From: Candidatus Bathyarchaeota archaeon
GTDB lineage: Archaea; Thermoproteota; Bathyarchaeia; JAPDIZ01
DNA: 64,000 bases
Assembly: GCA_029259355.1 (NCBI GenBank)
Contig: JAPDIZ010000005.1
Coordinates: 36,289-100,288, forward strand
Direction: 5' to 3'
The stretch's first letter is position 1. Every line of letters begins with the position of its first letter. The translations under genes and the position numbers were made by a program. A model generated the notes under the pieces. That model did not search any database. It was not told the origin of the DNA and was given only the letters and a program-made list of their open reading frames with translations. Shown piece after piece: positions 32,125-41,961 of the stretch.

Positions 32125-34596
32125 TTGTCCAATAAGGAATTGTCTGAGTTAGGGGAGGGTGGCTTAAGCAAGCACGAGAAGCTGATCCTCTGGTTTGAGG
32201 AAGTTGGGAAGGAAGATGTCCCCCTCGTTGGGGGGAAGGTCGCTAGCCTGGGCGAAATGACCAACGCTGGGATACCCGTACCTCCTGGGTTTGCGGTAAC
32301 CGCGTACGCCTACAAGAAGTTCTTGGAGGAGACTGGGATACGCGATAAGGTCTATGCGATCATAGACGAGGTGGTTACTGACCCAAGCGAGCCTGCGCTG
32401 TATGAAGAGGCTAGCAAGCGCATAAGGAAGCTCATCGAGGAGACCCCGATGCCAGAGGACATCAGAGAAGCCATCCTCGACGCTTACGAAGAGCTTGGGA
32501 GGAGACTTGGCGTAGAAGCGCCTTACGTGGCTGTGAGGTCAAGCGCCACAGCTGAAGACTTGCCTGACGCGAGCTTTGCCGGTCAGCAGGAAACCTTCCT
32601 TAATGTGCGCGGAGGGAAGCGCTTGCTCCTCTCCGTGCAGAAGTGCTGGAGTAGCCTCTTCACCCCTCGAGCGATATTCTATCGCCAAGAGAAAGGCTTT
32701 GCTCACGAGAAGGTGTTGATAAGCGTAGGTGTTCAGCTAATGGTGAACGCAAAAGCTGCTGGCGTGATGTTTACCATAAACCCGGTGACAGGAGACCCTA
32801 ACCAGATAGTGATCGAGGGCAATTGGGGCTTAGGCGAGTCGGTGGTTAGCGGAGCTGTAACCCCAGACCACTTCGTGGTCGATAAGAGGACTCTGGAGAT
32901 GGTAGAGCGAAACATAGCGGCTAAAACGGTCGAATACATTAGAGACCCGGTTACTGGCGAAACCGTGCATGCTGAAGTTCCGCCAGAAAGGCAGAAGCAG
33001 CCTTGCCTAACCGATGACGAGATAAAGCAGCTAGCCAAGTTAGCGATTGAGATAGAGAAGCATTACGGAAGGCCTCAAGACATCGAGTGGGCTATCGACA
33101 AAGACATCCCCCCACCTAACAACGTGTTCATAGTTCAGAGCAGACCTGAAACCGTGTGGAGCATGAGGAAAGAGCTTCCTGAGGGGAAGGAGGAGATAAC
33201 GGTGGAGAGAGTTGTTGTGGTTAAGGGGCTTCCAGCAAGCCCAGGCCTCTACGTAGGACCCGCTAAAGTCGTCCTAAACGTTGAAGATGCTTCCAAGCTT
33301 ATTGAGAAAGGAGACGTACTCGTCACTAAGATGACAAACCCCGACTGGGTTCCCTACATGAGGCTAGCTGGCGCCATAATCACTGACGAAGGAGGCATGA
33401 CCTGCCACGCAGCGATAGTGAGCAGAGAGCTTGGCATACCCTGCATAGTCGGGACTGGAAACGCGACGCAGGTTTTGGAGACAGGCAAATCCTACACAGT
33501 AGATGCTAAAACCGGTGTAGTGTACGAGGGAGTGGTGGAGGAGCTGGTAAAGCCAGCGGAAGAAGCTGAGGAAGCTGCCCGCGCTCCACAAGCATTCGCG
33601 GAGCCCACCCCAGTGACAGCGACTAAGGTGTACATGAACCTAGGCGTGCCAGAGAAGATCCACGACTACGCAAACCTACCGTTCGACGGTATTGGGCTGA
33701 TGCGCATCGAGTTCATAATGGCGTCATACATAGGTGAACACCCCAACTACCTCATTGAGATAGGTGAAGAGGAGAAGTTCATCGACAAGCTGGCTGAGGG
33801 AATCGCGACAGTAGCTCAAGCCGTCCACCCACGCCCGGTCGTCGTTAGGTTCAGCGACTTCAAGTCCAATGAGTACCGCCAGCTCAAGGGAGGGGAGAAG
33901 TATGAACCAGAGGAGAACAACCCCATGATCGGGTACAGGGGGGTTTCGAGGTACATTAGTCCACAGTATGAGAAGGCGTTTAGGCTGGAGTGTAGAGCGA
34001 TCAAGAAGGTTCGCGAGGAGTATGGACTTAAGAACGTGTGGGTTATGCTCCCCTTCGTGAGGACGACATGGGAGGTTGAGCGCTGCCTCCAGATAATGAA
34101 GGAGGAGGGGCTTGAGAGGGGGAGAGACTTCAAAGTCTGGTTGATGGCCGAGGTTCCCTCGATAATCTTCCTAGCCGACGAGTTCTGCAAGCTATGCGAT
34201 GGTTTTAGCATAGGCAGCAACGACCTTACGCAGCTTATCCTAGGTACCGACAGGGATAGCGAGATCCTCCCCGCGCTAGACCCCAGGTACTTCGATGAGA
34301 GAGATCCCGCTGTGCTTAGAGCTATCGCACACCTCATCCGAGTAGCTCACAAACACGGCAAGACCGTGTCGATATGCGGGCAAGCGCCATCCGTCTACGA
34401 ATCCTTCACTGAGTTCCTCGTTAGATGCGGCATCGATAGCGTAAGCGTCAACCCAGATGTCGTTGTTCGGACTAGAAAGCTCGTAGCTAGCGTTGAGCAA
34501 AAGATTTTGCTTGAGAGCCTCGCTGAGCTGAAGCGTACGCAAGGGTTTGCGGAGAAGAGCAGTCGGTCAGAGAGCTGGGGAAGAGAAAGCGAGTAG
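32125..34596 (+). CDS. ppsA: phosphoenolpyruvate synthase
   Basis: Protein of about 823 residues. TTG at 32125 is chosen because GGAGGG ends 8 bases upstream; GTG at 32116 is an alternative. PEP synthase converts pyruvate plus ATP to PEP, AMP and phosphate, feeding gluconeogenesis. The ATP-grasp part has VRSSATAEDLPDASFAGQQET. The swivelling His domain carries EGGMTCHAAIVSRELGIPC with the phosphorylated His. The C-terminal PEP/pyruvate TIM barrel ends with DGFSIGSNDLTQL. Full length. Confidence 0.97.
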   Translation: MSNKELSELGEGGLSKHEKLILWFEEVGKEDVPLVGGKVASLGEMTNAGIPVPPGFAVTAYAYKKFLEETGIRDKVYAIIDEVVTDPSEPALYEEASKRIRKLIEETPMPEDIREAILDAYEELGRRLGVEAPYVAVRSSATAEDLPDASFAGQQETFLNVRGGKRLLLSVQKCWSSLFTPRAIFYRQEKGFAHEKVLISVGVQLMVNAKAAGVMFTINPVTGDPNQIVIEGNWGLGESVVSGAVTPDHFVVDKRTLEMVERNIAAKTVEYIRDPVTGETVHAEVPPERQKQPCLTDDEIKQLAKLAIEIEKHYGRPQDIEWAIDKDIPPPNNVFIVQSRPETVWSMRKELPEGKEEITVERVVVVKGLPASPGLYVGPAKVVLNVEDASKLIEKGDVLVTKMTNPDWVPYMRLAGAIITDEGGMTCHAAIVSRELGIPCIVGTGNATQVLETGKSYTVDAKTGVVYEGVVEELVKPAEEAEEAARAPQAFAEPTPVTATKVYMNLGVPEKIHDYANLPFDGIGLMRIEFIMASYIGEHPNYLIEIGEEEKFIDKLAEGIATVAQAVHPRPVVVRFSDFKSNEYRQLKGGEKYEPEENNPMIGYRGVSRYISPQYEKAFRLECRAIKKVREEYGLKNVWVMLPFVRTTWEVERCLQIMKEEGLERGRDFKVWLMAEVPSIIFLADEFCKLCDGFSIGSNDLTQLILGTDRDSEILPALDPRYFDERDPAVLRAIAHLIRVAHKHGKTVSICGQAPSVYESFTEFLVRCGIDSVSVNPDVVVRTRKLVASVEQKILLESLAELKRTQGFAEKSSRSESWGRESE

Positions 34597-34737
34597 TCAG
34601 GCGAGTGGGACCGAGGATACTCCTCTCTTAACAAAACAACCCACAATCTTTAAGGCATGCTTTCTTTTCCGCTGAGGCGGTTGAAGCGCGCAGTTTGGGT
34701 GCTTTTGTAGGGAAACGCCTAGAGTTCAGCGAGCAAC

Positions 34738-36651
34738 ATGAAGCTTGTTCCCAAACAACCTCTAGAGTACTTCCCCTACCCAAGGGTTAGAAGTGGGCAA
34801 GCGGAGCTTATCAAAACAATCTACAACGCCGTGTCTAAGGGATACTCTGTGGTAGTTGAGGGAGCTAACGGTCTTGGAAAGACCATAGCCGTTCTCTCCT
34901 CGCTTCTTCCAATAGCTGTTGAGGATCAACGCACTATCATTTACGCGTGCAGGACGCATAGCCAGCTGGATAGGGTTGTGGAAGAACTGAAGGCTATGAG
35001 AGAGAAGAGGAGAAACATCATCGGCTTCTCGCTGCGAAGCCGCAGAGAGATGTGCCTTCACTCGCTGATCAGAGAGCACGATCTCTTGTCGGATGAAGTG
35101 TCTGAAGCGTGTGCCAACCTCAGAAAAATGGGGCTTTGCAAGTTCTATTCTAAGATGTTTGAACAGCCAGAGGTAAGCGAGGACGTTTTGGGAGAGCTAC
35201 TCGGCAGCCCGTTTACGGCGACAGAAGCCGTCGAGACCTGCGCTAAGCGGGGAATATGCCCCTACGAGCTGCTGCGGCTAATCGTCTCTCAAGCAACCGT
35301 GATATCGGTTAGCTACCTTTATTTCTTCAATCCATTCATCCGTTCGGCTTTTCTGAGGGTATTGGGCAAACCTCTGGACAAGCTTATACTGGTTTTGGAC
35401 GAAGCGCACAACGTCCCAGACACCGTAGCAGAGTGCTACAGCGACTCCATTTCAGTAGATAGCGTGAAACGAGCTATTAGCGAAGCTCAAGGGCGCAGCA
35501 AAGAGGTTGAGCGCCTGCTCGTAGAGGTGTTGGCCTTCATGGACAGAGCCTCGCCAGAAGAGGCTGTCATCGACGGAGCTGAGCTGATCCGCATCTTGGG
35601 GAGGGGGGTTAGCGGTAGCGATCTTCTCACAATCCTCTATGAAGCGCTGGACCTAGGGCGAGAGATTAGGAACGAGAAGATTGTACGTGGAGAAGCGCCT
35701 AGATCTTACGTGTACCGAGTAGCTAGGTTTCTCATAGAGTGTGTCCGAGAAGCGTCTAGCGAAGAATATGCATTCCTTCTCACGAGGGGAAACGAAGGAG
35801 CTTGCTTGGAGAAGATGGCGCTAGCTACTGTAGAGGCGGCGAGAGAGCTTTTCCAAGCCCTTTATGCGGTTGTGTGCACCTCGGGAACGCTCGAACCCAT
35901 ACCAGCTTTCGTGGAGATGGCTGGTCTCCCAGAGAAAACAGTTTGTCACGCAGTACCACCACCTTACAGCAGCGAGAACTTAGCCGCTTTTGTATGCAGA
36001 GGGGTTACCACGAGCTTGGAGAAGAGGAGCATGTGGATGTTTAGGAAGATCGTTAGGAGAATAGGCGAGGTTGTGCGATACACCCCAACCAACGTCGGAG
36101 TATTTGCTTCGTCCTACGAGGTTTTAGAAGGTCTGTTGGAAGCAGGGTTGGGGGAGGAGCTAGAGAAACCCATTTTCGTGGAGAAAAAAGGAGTCTCCTT
36201 CGCAGAATGCGAGAAGATGCTTGCGGAATTTAGGTCTTGCGCAGAGAGGGGTGGCGGAGTTCTAGTAGGAGTGCAGGGCGGGAAGCTTAGCGAAGGAACA
36301 GATTTTCCGGGGAAGGAGATGGAGTCTGTAGTTATTGTGGGCGTGCCATACGCTCAACCCACCAAGAGAGTAAAGCTCAGGGTGGAATATTACGATCGGC
36401 TATACCCCGGAAAGGGCGTAGAGTATGGCTACATCATACCAGCGATGAGAAAAGCAGCTCAGTCAGCTGGGCGCGCCTTGAGGGGGGCTGAGGACAGAGC
36501 GGTAATGGTCTTCATGGACTATCGCTTCTCGACCCCATACTGCAGGAGGCTCCTCCCCTCATGGATCAGGGAAAACCTAGTCGTTGTCGAAGACGAAGAC
36601 GGCGCGCTGGCGGAGAAGGTGATTCACTTCTTTAGGGAGAAGCCTCGCTAG
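34738..36651 (+). CDS. xpd: XPD/Rad3-type DNA helicase
   Basis: Protein of 637 residues. SF2 helicase with Walker A GANGLGKTIAVLSS near residue 40, DEAH box LDEAHNVPDT near residue 223, and late motifs QSAGRALRGAEDRAVMVF. Four cysteines between domains (MCLHSL, EACANL, GLCKFY, RGICPYEL) can form the XPD iron-sulphur cluster that wedges DNA strands apart. XPD acts in nucleotide excision repair. Convergent with the Nth gene, overlapping by 4 bases. A TATA-like CTTTAA lies at 34648-34653. Confidence 0.95.
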   Translation: MKLVPKQPLEYFPYPRVRSGQAELIKTIYNAVSKGYSVVVEGANGLGKTIAVLSSLLPIAVEDQRTIIYACRTHSQLDRVVEELKAMREKRRNIIGFSLRSRREMCLHSLIREHDLLSDEVSEACANLRKMGLCKFYSKMFEQPEVSEDVLGELLGSPFTATEAVETCAKRGICPYELLRLIVSQATVISVSYLYFFNPFIRSAFLRVLGKPLDKLILVLDEAHNVPDTVAECYSDSISVDSVKRAISEAQGRSKEVERLLVEVLAFMDRASPEEAVIDGAELIRILGRGVSGSDLLTILYEALDLGREIRNEKIVRGEAPRSYVYRVARFLIECVREASSEEYAFLLTRGNEGACLEKMALATVEAARELFQALYAVVCTSGTLEPIPAFVEMAGLPEKTVCHAVPPPYSSENLAAFVCRGVTTSLEKRSMWMFRKIVRRIGEVVRYTPTNVGVFASSYEVLEGLLEAGLGEELEKPIFVEKKGVSFAECEKMLAEFRSCAERGGGVLVGVQGGKLSEGTDFPGKEMESVVIVGVPYAQPTKRVKLRVEYYDRLYPGKGVEYGYIIPAMRKAAQSAGRALRGAEDRAVMVFMDYRFSTPYCRRLLPSWIRENLVVVEDEDGALAEKVIHFFREKPR

Positions 36652-37304
36652 TGAGTGCTGGGGTAGGGGCATATGCCAGAGATGGGACACTGCTCACAGA
36701 GGGGGTTCCTCGCTTTACACAAACGTTTTCCATGCTCAACGAGAGCGACGTGCGCAGCAGCTCTGATCTCCTCTGGTATGAGGCTCTCCAAGCTCTTTTT
36801 AACATCTTCGTAGCTTCGCCTCTGAGGAGCAATTCCCCACCTCTCTGCTATGGTGAATATGTGGGTGTCTATGGGGATTACGGAGGCTTGCTTGACAAAG
36901 GCGAGGAGGACGTCCGCGGTCTTAGGCCCCACACCGGGCAGGCTGAGCAGCTTCTGCCTAACAGAGTCCACATCGCCAGAGAAGATGCTGTCGAAGTCTC
37001 CGCCAAACCTCTCCAATACCTCCTTGGATATCTGCTGAAGCCTCTTTGCCTTAACCCTAGCGAGGCCAGCGACTCTCAGCGCCTCCACCAGCTTAGACTC
37101 CTCGGTTGACAAAAGCCTCTGAGGAGTTACCTCTCCAATCTCCTTCTTTAGCCTGTCAAACGCTCTCCTAGCGTTTACATCGGTAGTGTTCTGGCTCAAG
37201 ACTGTTGCTACCAAGATCTCGAAGGAGGTGTAGTCGTCTCCCCACCACTTAACTTGGTAGTACTCTATGAGCGTCTTCACAGCTTCTCGCACCCAAGAAG
37301 TCAA
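36648..37304 (-). CDS. nth: endonuclease III DNA glycosylase/AP lyase
   Basis: Protein of 218 residues that removes oxidised pyrimidines. The helix-hairpin-helix LPGVGPKTADVLLAF contains the catalytic Lys near residue 128, and PIDTHIFTIAERWG the catalytic Asp. The C-terminal CKARNPLCEQCPISGIC has the C-X6-C-X2-C-X5-C iron-sulphur ligands. Full length. Convergent with xpd, giving a small DNA-repair neighbourhood. Confidence 0.97.
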   Translation of the reverse strand: MTSWVREAVKTLIEYYQVKWWGDDYTSFEILVATVLSQNTTDVNARRAFDRLKKEIGEVTPQRLLSTEESKLVEALRVAGLARVKAKRLQQISKEVLERFGGDFDSIFSGDVDSVRQKLLSLPGVGPKTADVLLAFVKQASVIPIDTHIFTIAERWGIAPQRRSYEDVKKSLESLIPEEIRAAAHVALVEHGKRLCKARNPLCEQCPISGICPYPSTH

Positions 37305-37363
37305 GCCTCTCCCCGCAACACCCTTTAATTAACAGCTCACAAATAGCTTTGCACTGAAAAGCC

Positions 37364-37726
37364 TTGGAAAGCGAGGAACTCAAGCTCTTTAGCAAGAAGG
37401 AGGAGTTTAGCGGAGCTACCTACCATGGGCTGTTGATCTTGGTGGAGAATGGAGCTATCGCGCTCCTCCAGCGAGGAGAAAAGCCTAAGCTCGGCACCAT
37501 GGCTTTCGCCACACCCCCTTCGCTCGTGGGAGCGGGAATAACAGCCTCTGCTGTGCTCGTGGGGGAGAGACATGCAACGCTTGCGAGAGTGCTCTCTGAG
37601 AGACTAGCCACCGCTTTAAACCGCTTAGCGATCGTATCCATCAACGCCAGAGAAGACGACCCTCCACAGCCTTTCATAGCCATATGTGCAGGTCTCTTAG
37701 AAGATGCAAAAGGTGTTCGCAGATGA
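37364..37726 (+). CDS. small conserved-looking protein, possibly PAC3/PAC4-like
   Basis: Protein of 120 residues starting at TTG, overlapping the UbiD start by 4 bases (ATGA). A short beta-strand region (YHGLLILVENGAIALLQRG) is followed by a helical segment ARVLSERLATALNRLAIVS. That order loosely recalls the small PAC3/PAC4 proteasome-chaperone folds, but no motif settles it. Being first in the UbiD-AcnX operon it could equally serve that pathway. Function not assigned. Confidence 0.6.
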   Translation: MESEELKLFSKKEEFSGATYHGLLILVENGAIALLQRGEKPKLGTMAFATPPSLVGAGITASAVLVGERHATLARVLSERLATALNRLAIVSINAREDDPPQPFIAICAGLLEDAKGVRR

Positions 37727-39060
37727 GAGCTTTCTTAGAAAAGCTTGAGAAAGCGAACGACTTGCTGCACATAGACGAAGAGCTTTCTCCAAGATACGAA
37801 GTCGCCTACGTGATGAGAGAGCTGGATGGGGGACCAGCAATAGCCTTCTACAACCTGCGCGGCTACAGCGGGAGGATCTTGGGAAATTTACTCTCAACGC
37901 GTAGAAGGCTCGCATGGGCTCTCAAGGTTGAGGAAAAGTCTGTTGTTAGCAAGCTTTTGGAAGCGCTGAAAGCACCTCTCAAGTGCACTGAATCATCTGA
38001 TGCGCCGTTTATGGAAGTGAGTGAAGAACCCTTGCTTACGAAGCTTCCGGTGCCAACCTTCTACGAGAGAGATCCCGGGCCCTTCATAACCGCTGGGGTG
38101 GTCTACGCAGAAGATCCCGAAACAGGTGTTGGCAACCTATCAGTCCACCGAATGATGGTAATCGACGATAAGCACCTCACCATCAGACTAGTCCCACGCC
38201 ACCTCTACAGGATGTGGCAAAACGCCAAGAAGCTCGGAAAACACCTCGACATCGCCATCGCGATAGGTGTTTCCCCGGAGGTTCTCGTAGCAGCTTCGCT
38301 ATCTCCCCCGTTTGGCGTATGCGAGTACGAAGTAGCGAACAAGCTTATGGAGGGGCGCTTACGCCTAGTCCGCTGTCCTCACGTAGAAGCCTACGCACCA
38401 GTGGAAAGCGAGGTCGTCATCGAGGCGAGGATTTTAGCTGACGAGATGATTGATGAAGGGCCCTTCGTAGACCTCACGGGTACTTACGACATAGTGAGGA
38501 AGCAGCCCCTAGTAGAGGCTGTTGGAGTGCTTAGGAGGCAGGACTTTCTTCTACAGACCATTCTGCCAGCTGGAAACGAGCACAAGATCCTGATGGGGCT
38601 TCCATACGAGGTTAGGATCTGGGAAGCGGTAAGCTCTGTTGTTCCAAAGGTACACGACGTCTACTTGACCCCGGGGGGGTGCGGGTACTTCCACGCCGTA
38701 ATCTCAATAGATAAGCAGACGGAGGGAGACGCGAAAAACGCGATTTTCGCAGCGTTTGCCGCGCATCCATCGCTTAAGCACGTAGTAGTGGTAGACGGAG
38801 ACGTTGACCCGCGGGACATAGACCAAGTGGAGTGGGCTATTGCGACTAGGTTTCAGGCTGACAAAGACCTCGTCGTTGTAAGCCACGTGCGGGGCTCGTC
38901 GCTCGACCCCTCAAGCGACCAGCAAACCCAGCTCACCTCTAAGATGGGCTTAGATGCCACGAGGTCTTTTCTAAAGCCTCGAGAGAAGTTTGAGAAAGCC
39001 TCTATACCGCGCTCTGAGAGGGCTGAGCGCGTGGTTAGGTCGGTGAGAAGTTGTTCTTAA
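37723..39060 (+). CDS. UbiD-family decarboxylase, likely trans-anhydromevalonate 5-phosphate decarboxylase
   Basis: Protein of 445 residues from the ATG at 37723, which overlaps the previous stop (ATGA). UbiD fold for prenylated FMN-dependent decarboxylation: NLSVHRMMVIDDKHLTIRLV and RHLYRMW contribute the cofactor site, and GPFVDLTGTYD is the Glu/Asp loop. In archaea a UbiD homologue acts after AcnX phosphomevalonate dehydratase to give isopentenyl phosphate; both AcnX subunits follow here without a gap. The 3' end overlaps AcnX-L by 10 bases. Start in the longer frame at 37684 is not used because it would run through the preceding gene. Confidence 0.88.
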   Translation: MRAFLEKLEKANDLLHIDEELSPRYEVAYVMRELDGGPAIAFYNLRGYSGRILGNLLSTRRRLAWALKVEEKSVVSKLLEALKAPLKCTESSDAPFMEVSEEPLLTKLPVPTFYERDPGPFITAGVVYAEDPETGVGNLSVHRMMVIDDKHLTIRLVPRHLYRMWQNAKKLGKHLDIAIAIGVSPEVLVAASLSPPFGVCEYEVANKLMEGRLRLVRCPHVEAYAPVESEVVIEARILADEMIDEGPFVDLTGTYDIVRKQPLVEAVGVLRRQDFLLQTILPAGNEHKILMGLPYEVRIWEAVSSVVPKVHDVYLTPGGCGYFHAVISIDKQTEGDAKNAIFAAFAAHPSLKHVVVVDGDVDPRDIDQVEWAIATRFQADKDLVVVSHVRGSSLDPSSDQQTQLTSKMGLDATRSFLKPREKFEKASIPRSERAERVVRSVRSCS

Positions 39061-40232
39061 CGAAAGATGAGGAGAGGGTCTTAGATGGGGATTTTGGGGA
39101 AGCCGCTGCCACAGCCATGAGGCTGCTGGTGAGCATTGGGGAGGTTTTTGAAGCTGAGAAGCTCATTCCCGTATCGAGTTGCCACGTATCAGGAGTTTCG
39201 TACAAAAACCTTGGGGAAGCTGGGCTGAAGCTTATTGAGGATCTGGTCGAGAAGGAGGCTGTTGCTCGAGTACGCTCTACTCTAAACCCCTGTGGTATGG
39301 ATCTGAGGCGATGGCGCGAGATGGGGGTTTCGGAAAATTTCGCCCAGAGGCAGAGCGCTCTCATCGATCTCTTTCGCAAAATGGGCATAGTTGACACCCT
39401 AACCTGCACACCCTACTTGATTGGGTATGCTCCAAAGCGCGGTGAGCATATAGCTTGGGGTGAGTCCTCCGCTGTCGTTTTCTCCAACTCCGTGTTTGGC
39501 GCGAAGACCAACAGAGAAGCTGGGATCACTGCTCTCGCCAGCGCTATTGTAGGAAAAACCCCGCTCTACGGCGCTCACCTTGAGGAGAACCGAACTCCAA
39601 CACACTTAGTCAGGGTGGAGGGGTTGGAGAGAAAACCCCTTCACTTTAGCTGCCTAGGCTATCTAGTGGGCAAGCTAGCTCCAGACGCGCGCCCCCTCTT
39701 CGACGGCATACGAAGTGGAGACACATCCTGCCTCAAAGCACTCTCCGCTGGCTTAGCCACCTCGGGTGGAATCTACATCTTCCACTCTAGGAAATGGTAT
39801 TTAGGAGACACGAAAGGCTTGGAGAGGATCGAGATAACCCCGAGAGAGCTTAAAGAAGTCTTGGAGGAGTTCTCGAGTGTAGAAGAGCCAGACGCCGTAT
39901 TAATGGGGTGTCCCCACCTAAGCTTAGAGGAGCTGCAGCAAGTAGCCAACGTCCTCAAGGGAAGAAAAGTAGCGAAAAAGCTTTGGCTATTCACTTCTCG
40001 CGCAGTTCTCGAGGAAGCAGAGAGGAAAGGAGTGGCTCAGCTAATCGCAAAATCTGGTGCGAAGATCTTCTGCGATACGTGCATGGTCGTTTCGCCAGTA
40101 GAGGAAATGGGCATACGAAGCGTATTGACCAACTCCTGCAAAGCAGCTCATTACCTGAGGTCTCTCGCAAAGGTGGAGGTATCCCTAGCCGATGCCTTCA
40201 GATGCGTTGAGGTGAGCTTAGGTGAATGGTAG
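39051..40232 (+). CDS. AcnX large subunit, phosphomevalonate dehydratase
   Basis: Protein of 393 residues starting at TTG, overlapping the UbiD stop. Aconitase-X family: SCHVSGVSYKNLGEAG near residue 45, TLTCTPYLIGYAP, and the cluster cysteines CDTCMVVSP and LTNSCKAAHYL. In archaea, the large and small subunits together dehydrate mevalonate 5-phosphate to trans-anhydromevalonate 5-phosphate in the archaeal mevalonate pathway. Overlaps the small-subunit gene by 11 bases. Confidence 0.93.
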   Translation: MFLTKDEERVLDGDFGEAAATAMRLLVSIGEVFEAEKLIPVSSCHVSGVSYKNLGEAGLKLIEDLVEKEAVARVRSTLNPCGMDLRRWREMGVSENFAQRQSALIDLFRKMGIVDTLTCTPYLIGYAPKRGEHIAWGESSAVVFSNSVFGAKTNREAGITALASAIVGKTPLYGAHLEENRTPTHLVRVEGLERKPLHFSCLGYLVGKLAPDARPLFDGIRSGDTSCLKALSAGLATSGGIYIFHSRKWYLGDTKGLERIEITPRELKEVLEEFSSVEEPDAVLMGCPHLSLEELQQVANVLKGRKVAKKLWLFTSRAVLEEAERKGVAQLIAKSGAKIFCDTCMVVSPVEEMGIRSVLTNSCKAAHYLRSLAKVEVSLADAFRCVEVSLGEW

Positions 40233-40644
40233 GATCAGGATAAGGGGGAAGCGGGTAGTTGGAGGAGTAGCTAGCGGACAAGCTCTAGTCAGCCTACAAC
40301 CCATTTCGTTCTACGGCGGGATCGACCCAAACAGCGGAGTCATCGTCGAAAAGGGACACCCCCTCGAGGGAAAGTGTGTGGCTGGTAGGGTGCTGGTCTT
40401 TCCCCAGGGAAAGGGGAGCACTGTGGGCTCCTACATCATATACTCGCTAGCTAAGAACGGGGTCGCACCCGCTGCTATACTGAACGAGAAAACTGAGACG
40501 ATAATCGCCGCGGGATGTGCAATCGCTAACATACCGCTTATGCACCGCTTCGAAGTCAGCGTGGTGAAAGCCATTTCCACGGGAGACTTCGTCTACGTGT
40601 TTGCAGACGATGAGTATGTAGAGGTGGAAAAGAAGAGCCTTTAG
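40222..40644 (+). CDS. AcnX small subunit (DUF126)
   Basis: Protein of 140 residues starting at GTG inside the AcnX-L end. The swivelling domain with VFPQGKGSTVGSYIIYSLA, which carries the catalytic Ser, and LNEKTETIIAAGCAIANIPL. It pairs with AcnX-L. Convergent with the HD-domain gene by a 4-base overlap. Confidence 0.93.
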   Translation: MNGRIRIRGKRVVGGVASGQALVSLQPISFYGGIDPNSGVIVEKGHPLEGKCVAGRVLVFPQGKGSTVGSYIIYSLAKNGVAPAAILNEKTETIIAAGCAIANIPLMHRFEVSVVKAISTGDFVYVFADDEYVEVEKKSL

Positions 40645-41951
40645 AAGGATATCCTAGTAGACGCAGGCCTCTGTCCGAACACTCTTTCAGCGGCTGCTCC
40701 AACCGCTTCTCTATGCTTCTCAACGGTATAGACCCTGACAACGTCTATGTACCCAACTAGGGCATCGACCAGCCTTGAAACCTCGGATAGGTTAAGCTTC
40801 TCAACCGAGCCGTCTCGATGCTTCCTAAACACCGGGATCTCCTGCGGCCTCTCCTTGGTCGGGTAATGCGGCACGGAAGGAACCGTGGGGACATCAATCG
40901 CCACTAACTCTGGCTCTACCGAGGCTTGGGAGGCTATATCCTGCCTTATTTGCTCCCTCAGCTCTCTTCGGCTAAGAATGCTGGTGAAAAATTCGTTTCG
41001 GTGATGGATTATCAGCTCGTAGGCGCACTTGTAGAGCCTCCTCTCGATGAAGTCTTTAGCCAGCTGCTTCGCGAATCGAAGCTCCCTCTTAGCACCCTCC
41101 TTTATCGATAACAATTTGCTCATCAGCACGTGATCATCTAAGGAGAGGTATTCATCTGGTGACTTGAATGAAGTTATTCCGAGCTCTTCGTCAGCGTAAC
41201 TCATCGCCTCGATCAACATAACCTCTCCTGCTCTAACCGAGCGGTGGAAGTAGACCGCCTTAAACATCTCATAGCGCGCGATGACGAATGCTTCCAAAGC
41301 GTAGTACGCAGCCATGTCCACAGCGAGGGTTGATTCGATTACGTCGAGAGAGTCTATTAGCCTATGTATGTCTACCCTCCCATATTCCACACCAGTGAAG
41401 TATGCGTCTCGAAGCAAGTAATCCATTACGTCTGCGTCGAAGTTGCTAGCTATCACGTGGTTCATGAAGACCCTGTCGGTTTTGAGCATGCCAACCGATA
41501 GGTCAGAGACTTCTTGTGGAGAGAACCCGTGCTTGGATAGTACATCGCCGACTTCGCTCTCCTTCACGAGCCACTTAGTGAGGTCTTCGTGCGTCAACCC
41601 TCGCTTTTCGCTCAAAACCTCCTCGTAAACATGTGAAAAGGGTCCATGGCCAAGGTCGTGTAGAAGCCCAGCAGCTCTCAGGAGCTGAACTTCATCCTGC
41701 GATACATGCTCAAGCTGCAGAAGCCGGTTTGCCTGGAGCCCAGCTACGTGCATAGCCCCCAGCGAGTGGGAGAACCTCGAGTGCTCAGCGCCTGGATAGG
41801 TGAGGTGCGCACCCGCAAGCTGTTTTATTCTTCTCAACCTCTGGACAGCGGGCGTGTCTATGAGCTGCTTCTCCAAATCGGATACGATTATGTACCCGTG
41901 TACGGGGTCTCGGATCTCTCCCCACCGCCTAAAGCTCTTCAAAGCCTTCAA
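40641..41951 (-). CDS. HD-domain (SAMHD1/dGTPase-like) phosphohydrolase
   Basis: Protein of 436 residues. The metal-binding HD series is GAEHSRFSHSLGAMH, LLHDLGHGPFSHVYE and a downstream Asp region (NFDADVMDYLLRDA). An N-terminal RDPVHGYIIV strand is typical of the SAMHD1-like dNTPase branch. It may hydrolyse dNTPs or another phosphate, but the substrate is not shown. It lies 10 bases downstream of thymidylate kinase on the same strand, consistent with nucleotide-pool control. Confidence 0.87.
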   Translation of the reverse strand: MKALKSFRRWGEIRDPVHGYIIVSDLEKQLIDTPAVQRLRRIKQLAGAHLTYPGAEHSRFSHSLGAMHVAGLQANRLLQLEHVSQDEVQLLRAAGLLHDLGHGPFSHVYEEVLSEKRGLTHEDLTKWLVKESEVGDVLSKHGFSPQEVSDLSVGMLKTDRVFMNHVIASNFDADVMDYLLRDAYFTGVEYGRVDIHRLIDSLDVIESTLAVDMAAYYALEAFVIARYEMFKAVYFHRSVRAGEVMLIEAMSYADEELGITSFKSPDEYLSLDDHVLMSKLLSIKEGAKRELRFAKQLAKDFIERRLYKCAYELIIHHRNEFFTSILSRRELREQIRQDIASQASVEPELVAIDVPTVPSVPHYPTKERPQEIPVFRKHRDGSVEKLNLSEVSRLVDALVGYIDVVRVYTVEKHREAVGAAAERVFGQRPASTRISF

Positions 41952-41961
41952 CTCCTAAGCC

